From Caballeronia sp. INDeC2 (GTDB taxonomy: Bacteria > Pseudomonadota > Gammaproteobacteria > Burkholderiales > Burkholderiaceae), in the NCBI RefSeq assembly GCF_023631325.1, contig NZ_JALQDG010000021.1, positions 124,001 to 188,000 of the forward strand: a DNA stretch of 64,000 nt, read 5' to 3'. Position 1 is the stretch's first letter; every line of letters begins with the position of its first letter. Below the pieces are notes generated by a model. That model made no database searches. It was not told where the DNA came from and saw only the letters and a program-made list of their open reading frames with translations. Shown here piece after piece: positions 1-6,512 of the stretch. The position numbers and the translations under genes are program-made.

Positions 1-1
1 A

Positions 2-1627
2 AACGCGATGGTCTCGCCGGATCAGGCATCCGTGCTCGCGAGCAACGAGGACGAGCATCAGGCGGCGATCGTCTATCGCAGCTATGCCGCGACGCTGCAC
101 GCGTATCAGGCGCTCGATTTCGACGATCTGATCCTGCGGCCCGCGCAGCTCTTCGCCGAGAACGAGCAGGTGCGCGACAAGTGGCAGAACCGCTTGCGTT
201 ATCTGCTGATCGATGAATATCAGGACACCAACGCCTGTCAGTACGAATTGCTGAAGCAGCTCGCCGGGCCGCGCGCGGCGTTCACGGCCGTCGGCGACGA
301 CGATCAGGCAATCTACGGCTGGCGCGGCGCGACGCTCGAAAACCTCGCGCAGCTCGGCAAGGATTTCCCGAAGCTGCACGTCGTCAAGCTGGAGCAGAAC
401 TATCGCTCGACGGTGCGCATCCTGACGGCGGCGAACAACGTCATCGCGAACAATCCGAAGCTGTTCGAGAAGAAGCTGTGGTCCGAGCACGGCATGGGCG
501 ACACGATCACCGTCACCGGCTGCAACGACGAGGAGCACGAGGCGGAATCCGTCGTGTTCCGGCTGTCGGCGCACAAGTTCGAGCGGCGCACGCAGTTCCG
601 CGATTACGCCATTCTTTATCGCGGCAACTTTCAGGCGCGCATCTTCGAACAAGTGCTGCGGCGCGAGCGCATTCCTTATGTGCTGTCGGGCGGGCAGTCG
701 TTCTTCGACAAGGCGGAGATCAAGGATCTCATCGCGTATCTGCGTCTGATCGCGAATCCCGACGACGATCCCGCGTTCATCCGCGCGATCACGACGCCAA
801 GGCGCGGCGTCGGCAATACGACGCTCGAAGCGCTCGGCGCGTTCGCGGGCGCGTCGAAGGTGTCGCTGTTCGAGGCGGTATTCATGGGCGGCATCGAGGC
901 GCGTCTGTCGGCGCGGCAGGTCGAGCCGCTACGCACGTTCTGCGAATGGATTCGCCGATTGTCGGACCGCGCGGCGCGCGATCCCGCGACGGAAGTGCTC
1001 GACGACATGATGGAAGCCATCCACTACGAGTCGTATCTCTACGACGCGTACGACGAGCGGCAGGCGCAGTCGAAATGGCAGAACGTGCTCGAGTTTCTCG
1101 AATGGTTGAAGCGCAAGGGCACGAAGCCGGAAGCCGCGCCGGGAACGGAGCAGACCGGCTACGACACCGCCGACGGTTTCGCCGATGAAGGCAAGAACCT
1201 GCTCGGCCTGATTCAGACCGTCGCGCTGATGTCGATGCTCGAAGGCAAGGAAGAAGATCCGGATGCGGTGCGGCTCTCGACGGTGCATGCGTCGAAAGGA
1301 CTCGAGTATCCGCACGTGTTTCTGGTCGGCGTGGAAGAAGGGATCATGCCGCATCGGGGCGCCTCCGACGATGATGCGCCCGTCGACGATTCGCGCATCG
1401 AGGAAGAGCGCCGGCTGATGTATGTCGCGATCACGCGGGCGCAGCGCAGTCTGCATCTGAACTGGTGCAAGAAGAGAAAGCGCGCGCGGGAGACGGTGGT
1501 GTGCGAGCCGTCGCGGTTTATCCCAGAGATGCTGCTCGACGATGCGCCGCCGCCGACGGCGGAGGAGAAACCGCTGTCGCCGAAGGATCGGATGGCGATG
1601 CTCAAGCAGATGTTGCAGAAGAACTGA
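2..1627 (+). CDS. rep: ATP-dependent DNA helicase Rep (UvrD/PcrA superfamily 1), 5' end outside window
   Basis: 3'-5' single-strand DNA translocase/helicase that helps replication forks pass obstacles. The reading frame is open to the left edge, so the N-terminus with Walker A is missing; about 540 residues remain of the usual ~690. SF1A motifs are seen in order: motif II DEYQDTN near residue 70, motif III GDDDQAIYGWRGA, motif IV QNYRST, motif V TVHASKGLEYPHVFLVG and motif VI EEERRLMYVAITRA. The motif V/VI wording and the tail without a UvrD-type C-terminal extension fit Rep better than UvrD, but the two families are close. It converges on the cytochrome c gene across a shared terminator. Confidence 0.9.
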   Translation, partial: NAMVSPDQASVLASNEDEHQAAIVYRSYAATLHAYQALDFDDLILRPAQLFAENEQVRDKWQNRLRYLLIDEYQDTNACQYELLKQLAGPRAAFTAVGDDDQAIYGWRGATLENLAQLGKDFPKLHVVKLEQNYRSTVRILTAANNVIANNPKLFEKKLWSEHGMGDTITVTGCNDEEHEAESVVFRLSAHKFERRTQFRDYAILYRGNFQARIFEQVLRRERIPYVLSGGQSFFDKAEIKDLIAYLRLIANPDDDPAFIRAITTPRRGVGNTTLEALGAFAGASKVSLFEAVFMGGIEARLSARQVEPLRTFCEWIRRLSDRAARDPATEVLDDMMEAIHYESYLYDAYDERQAQSKWQNVLEFLEWLKRKGTKPEAAPGTEQTGYDTADGFADEGKNLLGLIQTVALMSMLEGKEEDPDAVRLSTVHASKGLEYPHVFLVGVEEGIMPHRGASDDDAPVDDSRIEEERRLMYVAITRAQRSLHLNWCKKRKRARETVVCEPSRFIPEMLLDDAPPPTAEEKPLSPKDRMAMLKQMLQKN

Positions 1628-1648
1628 CGTTCTTCGTCTTGCGCATGA

Positions 1649-1677
1649 AAAAGCCCCGCAACACGCGCGGGGCTTCG
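1649..1677. terminator. bidirectional terminator between rep and cytochrome c
   Basis: Eight-base stem AGCCCCGC (1652-1659) pairs with GCGGGGCT (1667-1674) around a 7-base loop. It is preceded by an A-run and lies between the convergent 3' ends of rep and the cytochrome gene. Confidence 0.75.
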
Positions 1678-1690
1678 ACGTCATGGCACC

Positions 1691-2596
1691 TTACTTCGCC
1701 GCGTTCACCATGTAATCGACGGCCGCCTTCACATCCGCATCCGATGCGTTCGATCCGCCCTTCGGCGGCATCGCGCCCTTGCCGTGCAGTGCGTAGTTGT
1801 AGACGGTGTCCATCGGCTCCTTCAGGCGCGGCGCCCATGCGGCCTTGTCGCCGAACTTCGGCGCGTTGAGCACGCCGGCCGCGTGACACGCCTGGCAGAC
1901 TTGCTCGTAGAGCGCTTTGCCTGCTTGAGCGGCATCCGCGCTTTGACCGCCGGCTGCCGGTGCCGCCGATGCAGTCTGCGGCACCGATGCCAGCGCCGCG
2001 ACGGCTGCCGCGGCCTGGGCGTTCTCATTCGCGCTCGCGCCTGTCGGAGCCGAGGCCGCAGTTGCCCCCGATGCGCCCGCGCTCGCCGCCGCGCCCGGCG
2101 CGGGTTGCGCCGGTTCGGCCAGTTTGCCGCCGCTGCCGTTCGCCATATAGACGACCGCGCGCGCGATCTCGAAGTCGCTGTAGTCGTCGGGGCTGGTGCC
2201 GCCGCGCGCGGGCATCGCGCCCTTGCCGTTGAGCGCGTTGTGCAGAAGCGTGTCGTAACCTTCGCCGATACGCGGGGCCCATGCGCCGGCATCGCCGAAC
2301 TTGGGCGCGCCTGCGGTGCCCGCTGCGTGACAGGTTGAGCAGACTGCCTTGAAAACTTCCTCGCCGGTCTTGTAGACGCGCGGCGCGTTGGCGTCGCGGA
2401 TATCGACTTGCGCGGCGGGCGCGATGCGCTCCCTCACCGACTGCTCGATGTCCGTGCCCGCGCCGGTGCGGGTCGAGTTGTTCACGTACACGGCGAGCAG
2501 AATGATGATGGCGACCGGAATGCCGAATCCCGCGATGATCGCGGCGATGAGTTGGCCGGGTGTCTTGATCGGGGCTCCGTGGGGTGCTTCGCTCAT
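1691..2596 (-). CDS. membrane-anchored diheme cytochrome c (c5/CytC551-like, two domains)
   Basis: Electron-transfer protein of the inner-membrane/periplasm interface. One N-terminal membrane segment (about residues 17-38) is followed by two class-I cytochrome c domains. Each has a heme-binding CxxCH (C86-H90 CSTCH and C234-H238 CQACH) and a downstream GKGAMP containing the axial Met (M128 and M276). The domains are similar to each other and are joined by an Ala/Pro-rich linker of roughly 60 residues, so the gene looks like an internal domain duplication. At 301 aa it is longer than monoheme c5. Its redox partner is not shown by the context; neighbours are unrelated. Confidence 0.88.
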   Translation of the reverse strand: MSEAPHGAPIKTPGQLIAAIIAGFGIPVAIIILLAVYVNNSTRTGAGTDIEQSVRERIAPAAQVDIRDANAPRVYKTGEEVFKAVCSTCHAAGTAGAPKFGDAGAWAPRIGEGYDTLLHNALNGKGAMPARGGTSPDDYSDFEIARAVVYMANGSGGKLAEPAQPAPGAAASAGASGATAASAPTGASANENAQAAAAVAALASVPQTASAAPAAGGQSADAAQAGKALYEQVCQACHAAGVLNAPKFGDKAAWAPRLKEPMDTVYNYALHGKGAMPPKGGSNASDADVKAAVDYMVNAAK

Positions 2597-2898
2597 GCTT
2601 GTCTCGTCTCCCGTTTTTTGGTGTGAGTCGGTTCAGTGACAGCGTGACAGCTACCGCATTGCGCTTGGGCGCCTTGGGGAAAGGCACGGTCGATTATAGA
2701 CGGAACGCTTAACTGTCGGCGCGAGGCGGCGAAGGCGGTGGTGCGGGCGTTTACCCGAATCGCGTGATGCTTCGCGCGACGCGTCCAAGCCCACGCGATG
2801 GACGAAGTCATGGAAAGCAGGTATCCTCTCGGATTCGTTGGGCCTTGCAGCTGCCGTTTGTCTTTTGGCGCTTCCCTCACGCAAGGCCTCTCCCCGAT
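2597..2898. other. intergenic region without a recognised gene
   Basis: About 300 bases between the cytochrome c start and tRNA-Arg. It should hold the cytochrome promoter (minus) and the tRNA promoter (plus). Reading frames crossing it have no family resemblance or good ribosome site. Confidence 0.5.
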
Positions 2899-2974
2899 GC
2901 GCCCGTAGCTCAATGGATAGAGTACTGCCCTCCGAAGGCAGGGGTTGCTGGTTCGATCCCAGCCGGGCGCGCCA
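2899..2974 (+). tRNA. tRNA-Arg (anticodon CCG), integration target
   Basis: A full cloverleaf can be drawn. The acceptor GCGCCCG (2899-2905) pairs with CGGGCGC (2964-2970). Anticodon stem CTGCC/GGCAG encloses CTCCGAA, with anticodon CCG at 2932-2934. T arm GCTGG-TTCGATC-CCAGC is followed by discriminator G and an encoded CCA at 2972-2974. The 3' 47 bases recur at 6445-6491, which marks this gene as the attachment site of the element that follows. The gene itself is intact. Confidence 0.96.
2928..2974 (+). repeat. attL: 3' half of tRNA-Arg
   Basis: Left copy of a 47-bp perfect direct repeat. It begins in the anticodon stem and runs to the encoded CCA. Its partner is 6445-6491, offset 3517 bp; identity stops at base 2927/6444 on the left and 2975/6492 on the right. 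Confidence 0.93.
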
Positions 2975-3015
2975 GAATTTGAAGTGATGCTAGGTTGATA
3001 AAACCTAGAGAAATC

Positions 3016-3048
3016 AAGGCCCTGAGGCGAACGCCAAGGGCCTTTTTT
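3016..3048 (+). terminator. intrinsic terminator downstream of tRNA-Arg
   Basis: AAGGCCCT (3016-3023) pairs with AGGGCCTT (3037-3044), with an inner GGCG-AA-CGCC hairpin and a T-run at 3043-3048. It lies inside the element, 40 bases after the tRNA, and probably ends the tRNA transcript and protects the integrase region. Confidence 0.75.
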
Positions 3049-3156
3049 CATTTCGAACGCCGCCAGGAACCCCGCCTTATGCGCCATTTGGCGGAAATCG
3101 GGCGGAGTTGAGAATAGTCCAGACGCAACAAGAATTACTTAATGTCTGGAGTAGAG

Positions 3157-3216
3157 ATGGCAGGAATCTGGAAACGGGGCAGCTACTGGCGAGCCGAAAT
3201 TCGGCGTGTCGGCTAG
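3157..3216 (+). pseudogene. N-terminal stub of a tRNA-adjacent tyrosine integrase
   Basis: A 19-codon frame with GGAG at 3148-3151, five bases before ATG. The peptide MAGIWKRGSYWRAEIRRVG has the form of the arm-binding N-terminus of phage-type integrases (basic-Gly-xx-W-x-A-x-x-R pattern). Its place, just inside attL and reading away from the tRNA, is where such an integrase normally sits. It stops at TAG 3214-3216, and the remaining several hundred codons are absent. Resemblance is by memory of the family, and the piece is short. Confidence 0.5.
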
Positions 3217-3608
3217 ATGAAGTCGCCCCCACCCTTTCCGCAGTCGTCCAGGTCGAGGCCAAATTCCTCTTCGAGGCACTTTGCGAAGAGCCTCAGCATC
3301 GCCTTCTGACTTTGCCCGTTCCGCTGGATGCTCAGAAAGTTCGCCGATGACCAGTACGCTTTCGGGTCGCTCCCGGCCAGCTTCTGATTGGTAGCTAGGT
3401 GACGCAGGAAGTCCTTCACGTTCTTTCGGGTGATGAAGGTCTGCTTGATGACGTGCTCAAACTCGCGCAGGAACGGCAACTGTTGGCCGGGCGTGAACTG
3501 CCTAAGCCAACGATCGACATGCTCAGGTGTCGGTTCGGGGAGATTCCCTTTCCGGTAGGTCTTGATCTCGTTCGCGACGGAAACGAGCAAGTCATCACGT
3601 TCACTCAT
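3213..3608 (-). pseudogene. truncated phosphoribosyltransferase-like (PRTase-CE type) protein, N-terminal part
   Basis: 131 aa beginning MSERDDLL. The helical N-terminal region contains PTPEHVDRWLRQF, QLPFLREFEHVIKQTF, LAGSDPKAYWSSANFL and QRNGQSQKAMLRLF, then DDCG. I recognise this as the N-terminal region of phosphoribosyltransferase-related proteins found in predicted prokaryotic conflict systems, in which an acidic YLDD-type motif follows the DCG segment. Here the frame ends at GGGDFI just before that point, so the catalytic fold is missing. The stop interlocks with the integrase-stub stop in one CTAG at 3213-3216, suggesting a deletion junction. It is probably non-functional. Family assignment is from recall, not search. 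Confidence 0.55.
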
Positions 3609-3711
3609 CTAGCATTCTCCCCGGCGGTCAGTTATTTGTTCATATATGTTACCGCGGCTACGCCAGCGAACAACTTTCGCCGAATCGGGGTTATTTGGTC
3701 GCACATGCGAA

Positions 3712-3802
3712 TGCGTCGAAATCGACGCACTATGACGCAACCCTGCGTAGATGCGCGTCCCCAAATCTGTTCGACTCACTGCATCGACGCAGAATCGACG
3801 CA
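3712..3802. repeat. TCGACGCA repeats: one inverted pair plus two direct copies
   Basis: TGCGTCGA (3712-3719) and TCGACGCA (3722-3729) form a perfect inverted repeat with a 2-base spacer. The same octamer recurs at 3784-3791 and 3795-3802, 11 bases apart. They lie between the PRTase-like start and the recombinase fragment. They could be recombinase arm sites, iterons or an operator; nothing in the sequence decides which. Confidence 0.6.
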
Positions 3803-3837
3803 AAAACAACGCATTGAGGGCAACCGGCGCATCGTGA

Positions 3838-4300
3838 TCAGTTTGGTTTGTAGCCGCGCCGCTTCGCACTGGCAATACGGAATCGGGCCAACCGATCGAC
3901 CTTCGGCGAATGCTTAATCGGCCTCGATGCGACAACGACGGCCTTCGGCAGGCGCCCCTTGCTCGAATGCACAGGGTGCCCATACTTGCCTGCGGAATAG
4001 TCGCTGAGATGCCCCATGAATCTTGCCACGTCAGCAAGGGACAAACTGTCGTCATTTTTTATGTCGGCTGCCGTCTGATGCCTGAAAACATACGGCGACA
4101 CCCGAGTGCGCATGGATGGAAATGTCTTCCGTCCGAGTTCAACAATGGAGTTGTACAGGTAATCCCCGTCATGCATCACGACCAGGTCAGGCCGACCTTG
4201 GCTCAAGGCTCGCGTGTGTAGCAAGCGTAGCAACGTCAACGAGGGATTCACCTTTTCCCCCTCATCATCCAGGGTGAAGCGATACATCCGATGTGGCTGA
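3838..4300 (-). pseudogene. C-terminal catalytic fragment of a tyrosine recombinase
   Basis: The homologous part begins near the PHRMYRFTLDDEGEKVNP segment and ends at the stop at 3838. It shows a box-II-like SPYVFRH, then MGHLSDYSAGKYG, in which a Tyr sits nine residues after the His, the spacing of the recombinase nucleophile. The N-terminal half with the first catalytic Arg is missing. Upstream the frame (openable to 4341) is simply the RepA gene read out of frame, so the fragment is joined to repA by a deletion around 4280-4300. In the HxxR box the usual first His is Tyr. It is unlikely to be active alone. Confidence 0.65.
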
Positions 4301-5006
4301 GGGTCAACACGTGCTTGGCCTTCACCGACCGCCATAGCCAATCAGGTAGCGTGATCTCAATGGCTACCATGCGGTTGTCGTGGTCGCGCTCGATGATGCG
4401 CCACGATTCAACCAGCCCGAAGCCTGACCGCTCGCGCCGTCCGTCCGTTGCTATGTTTGTCTCAACGCGCGTACCGCTAAGCCGTGCTAGCGCATCGCCT
4501 AGTCGTTTGTAACTGTCACCGTCGGTACGTCTGTTTGTCGCCACAAGGAAATCGTAGCCAGTTAAGCGCACGACACGCTCCACATCCTTTCGGCCCCGGT
4601 TGATTGCCTCTACCAGCTGGCTTATGCAGTAGATCCACAGGTCCTTGTCGTGAATCGTGGCGCAGCCGTCGGGTCCCGGCTTGATAGTGACGGTCGTGCC
4701 GTTTCGCTCATATACACGCACGCGCTTATCGCCTGCCCTTAAGGCGAACAGCGGATGTTCCATGCTTGCAAGATCATCCTTTGGCGCAGCATCGAGAATG
4801 TCCGCGACGAAGAAGTCTCGTTGCGGATGACGATTTGGCGACAGACGGCCTTGCGTGCCAGCATCAAGGTCATCGTCAACAGCTACGGATGGAGCAGGTA
4901 GCAACTCGCCATCGCGATCCATGGCTACACCCAGTGTCGCAACGATCTTATTGCTCGACCGATCGACGTCGGCGACCGCGTCGTTTTGCAATCGTGTTGA
5001 GCCCAT
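4248..5006 (-). pseudogene. replication initiator protein A (RPA/RepA family), C-terminally truncated
   Basis: Resembles plasmid and integrative-element replication initiators of the RPA family, with the segments RDFFVADILDAAPKDDLASM, HPLFALRAGDKR, GYDFLVATNRRTDGDSYKRL, ALARLSGTRVETNI and VESWRIIERD. Family similarity runs to about KAKHVLTLS; the usual continuation (a winged-helix part beginning with a DYFRLRKPL-like stretch) is absent. The last ~16 codons are the recombinase fragment in another frame. ATG at 5006 lies within the preceding alpA-like gene, overlapping it by 59 bases; an internal Met near residue 29 is an alternative start. It suggests the element could once replicate as a circle. 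Confidence 0.65.
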
Positions 5007-5223
5007 TCAGCCATTCGCGGACATCCGCAGCGCGCCAGCGGACGCAACGGTTGCGGCTCATGGCCGGGCGGGGAAACTCCCCCTGCATGTTTCGTTGATA
5101 GAAGGCCCCTGGTGTAATGCCGAGGAGGCAGGCGAACTCCTTGGGCGAGATCAGTGCGCACGGGTCTAGCTGTGCGAACGTCACGCGAAAATCGCTGGCA
5201 GAACCAGTTTCCTCGATCGGCAT
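4948..5223 (-). CDS. AlpA/MerR-like helix-turn-helix regulator or excisionase
   Basis: 91-aa basic protein with a single winged-helix DNA-binding domain. LISPKEFACLLGITPGAFYQR is the helix-turn-helix and CVRWRAADVREWLNGL is the characteristic end of AlpA-type domains; the tail is Arg-rich. Small proteins of this type regulate integrase and replication genes or act as recombination directionality factors in integrative elements. It precedes and overlaps repA and is divergent from the 341-aa gene at 5315, so it may control both. The 91-base divergent gap contains AATCAG (5240-5245) and CTGATT (5251-5256), a possible operator. Confidence 0.7.
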   Translation of the reverse strand: MPIEETGSASDFRVTFAQLDPCALISPKEFACLLGITPGAFYQRNMQGEFPRPAMSRNRCVRWRAADVREWLNGLNTIAKRRGRRRRSVEQ

Positions 5224-5239
5224 TTGCGCGCTCCATATG

Positions 5240-5256
5240 AATCAGGTAGTCTGATT
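5240..5256. promoter_or_regulatory. candidate operator in the divergent alpA-like / 341-aa gene region
   Basis: Inverted repeat AATCAG-GTAGT-CTGATT, 17 bases after the alpA-like start codon and about 60 bases before the 341-aa gene. It is a plausible binding site for the helix-turn-helix protein encoded beside it; function is inferred from position only. Confidence 0.35.
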
Positions 5257-5314
5257 TCAAATGTTCGACGCTCAAGCGTTCAGTTCAAATGGCGCATGAG
5301 GAGGGGGTTTCGAG

Positions 5315-6340
5315 ATGGGCTGGCAAAGCGCGGGGCTTGCTGCAGAGGAGCGAAAGGCGAGAAAGGCGTTGACTATCAATCTGGCGACCACCATCTTGAA
5401 GCCGACTGGAAAGGAAACTGAAACGCAGGAGACCGTAGAAGAGGAGCTGGGGCTCCGACGAGGGGTGCTGGCTGATATGCTCTGTGAAACGAAGCCTGGG
5501 GTAGAGGATTGGCACTTCGCCTTACTGGCAGGCAAGGGCTATGACAAGGGCCGTGGCAGACTAACGGATCAGTTCGTTTTTGAATTTGGCCTTGGGCAAC
5601 TCGTCGAGTTTGTCCAAAATGAAAGTGGCTTGATTGATGCCGAGAGGGCCGTGGCGGAACAAAGAGAGCTGGACAATATCAAGGTGTTGCTGAAGAACCG
5701 GCACGAGGCCAATAGGACTTTTGCCGAAGGCCTTGACAATGTTCGCCAAGGCGAGGTCCCTTGGTCAAAGAATGGCAGGCGAAAAAAATGGAAAAATGCA
5801 ACGTCGGCAGAACGGCGGGCGTCCTTCGACGGTTGGTTTGACAAGATCGAGCAACTAGGTTGCCGTGTGCTGGATCGCGGTGAATGGAATGACTGGTTCC
5901 GGATGGCCGATCCGGCAGGGACAATGGAGCAACTTCTGTGGCACTGGTGTGATGGTGACGATGGTGAGTATTCCGCAGGCTGTCCGCCTTGGGTCTTCGG
6001 CGTCGACGTTGACTACTGGAATAACTACGACGCCTTGAACAGCCCAGAGTTTCTGGACAGCTTGATCCTTGTGACCGAGAGTGACATGCCATACAGCCCG
6101 TATCATGCCCAGTTCGAGCAACCCAACTCAAGGCCACTTCTTAGCGGATACCTGATCACCCGTGAGGTCACAGGCTTTAGGGTGATCGATGGCGAGCTCC
6201 AGTTCGAACCCGATTTTCAGGGTGACGACATTGGCGCTTGGCTAAGCGAACGATGGGCACGTGTGGCACAGGCCACGCAGGATGCCAATGCCCTAATTGA
6301 TCGGGCGAGTCGGCGGAAAAGTGGCGGAGCCCATGGCTAA
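5315..6340 (+). CDS. unrecognised 341-aa protein, likely cargo of the element
   Basis: I do not recognise this family. The start has a strong ribosome site (GAGGAGGGGG, 7 bases before ATG). There is no signal peptide or membrane segment. The N-terminal ~110 residues are rich in charged helices. A basic patch KNGRRKKWKNATSAERR lies near the middle. The C-terminal half is strikingly Trp/Asp/Tyr-rich (WLW-type clusters, LLWHWCDGDDGEYSAGCPPW, VDVDYWNNYD), as in compact alpha/beta proteins with an acidic pocket. It is the only apparently complete cargo gene in the element and is transcribed opposite the replication/regulator genes. A second gene begins inside its last codons and is cut short, so it was probably the first member of an operon. 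Confidence 0.75.
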   Translation: MGWQSAGLAAEERKARKALTINLATTILKPTGKETETQETVEEELGLRRGVLADMLCETKPGVEDWHFALLAGKGYDKGRGRLTDQFVFEFGLGQLVEFVQNESGLIDAERAVAEQRELDNIKVLLKNRHEANRTFAEGLDNVRQGEVPWSKNGRRKKWKNATSAERRASFDGWFDKIEQLGCRVLDRGEWNDWFRMADPAGTMEQLLWHWCDGDDGEYSAGCPPWVFGVDVDYWNNYDALNSPEFLDSLILVTESDMPYSPYHAQFEQPNSRPLLSGYLITREVTGFRVIDGELQFEPDFQGDDIGAWLSERWARVAQATQDANALIDRASRRKSGGAHG

Positions 6341-6365
6341 GGCGAAGGAATACAAACTGAGATGA
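6333..6365 (+). pseudogene. 10-codon stub of a second cargo gene
   Basis: ATG at 6333 overlaps the stop codon of the 341-aa gene (ATGGCTAA), with GGAG a few bases before it, as in translationally coupled operons. It encodes MAKAKEYKLR and stops at 6363-6365, 80 bases before attR. A coupled start followed so quickly by a stop suggests the body of the gene was deleted. Chance occurrence cannot be excluded. Confidence 0.3.
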
Positions 6366-6444
6366 AGAAAGGCATTCTGAGATAAAATCTCGCACAATCA
6401 AGAAGTTAGTTGCGCATGGCCTTGTGTGCAACTGGGCGATTTCT

Positions 6445-6491
6445 CCCTCCGAAGGCAGGGGTTGCTGGTTCGATCCCAGCCGGGCGCGCCA
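6445..6491 (+). repeat. attR: 47-bp duplicate of the tRNA-Arg 3' half
   Basis: Perfect copy of 2928-2974. It lacks the 5' half of a tRNA, so it is not a tRNA gene. It ends 21 bases from the stop codon of the Rieske gene, which is where chromosomal DNA resumes. Confidence 0.93.
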
Positions 6492-6512
6492 ATCCTCCTT
6501 CGCGACGCGCGA

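Larger units (their letters stand above)
2975..6491. mobile_element. decayed integrative element in tRNA-Arg(CCG), 3.5 kb
   Basis: DNA between the intact tRNA and a 47-bp copy of its 3' half, the classic footprint of tyrosine-recombinase integration. Codon choice inside is visibly less GC-rich than in flanking genes. Contents in order are an integrase N-terminal stub (+), a truncated PRTase-like gene (-), a recombinase C-terminal fragment (-), a RepA N-terminal fragment (-), an AlpA-like regulator (-), an unknown 341-aa gene (+) and a 10-codon gene stub (+). No complete integrase remains, so excision would need help in trans. Several abrupt gene ends indicate repeated internal deletions of a once larger element. 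Confidence 0.88.

Noticed and set aside
6445..6491. second tRNA-Arg gene
   Set aside because: Only the 3' 47 bases are present; no acceptor 5' strand or D arm. It is attR.
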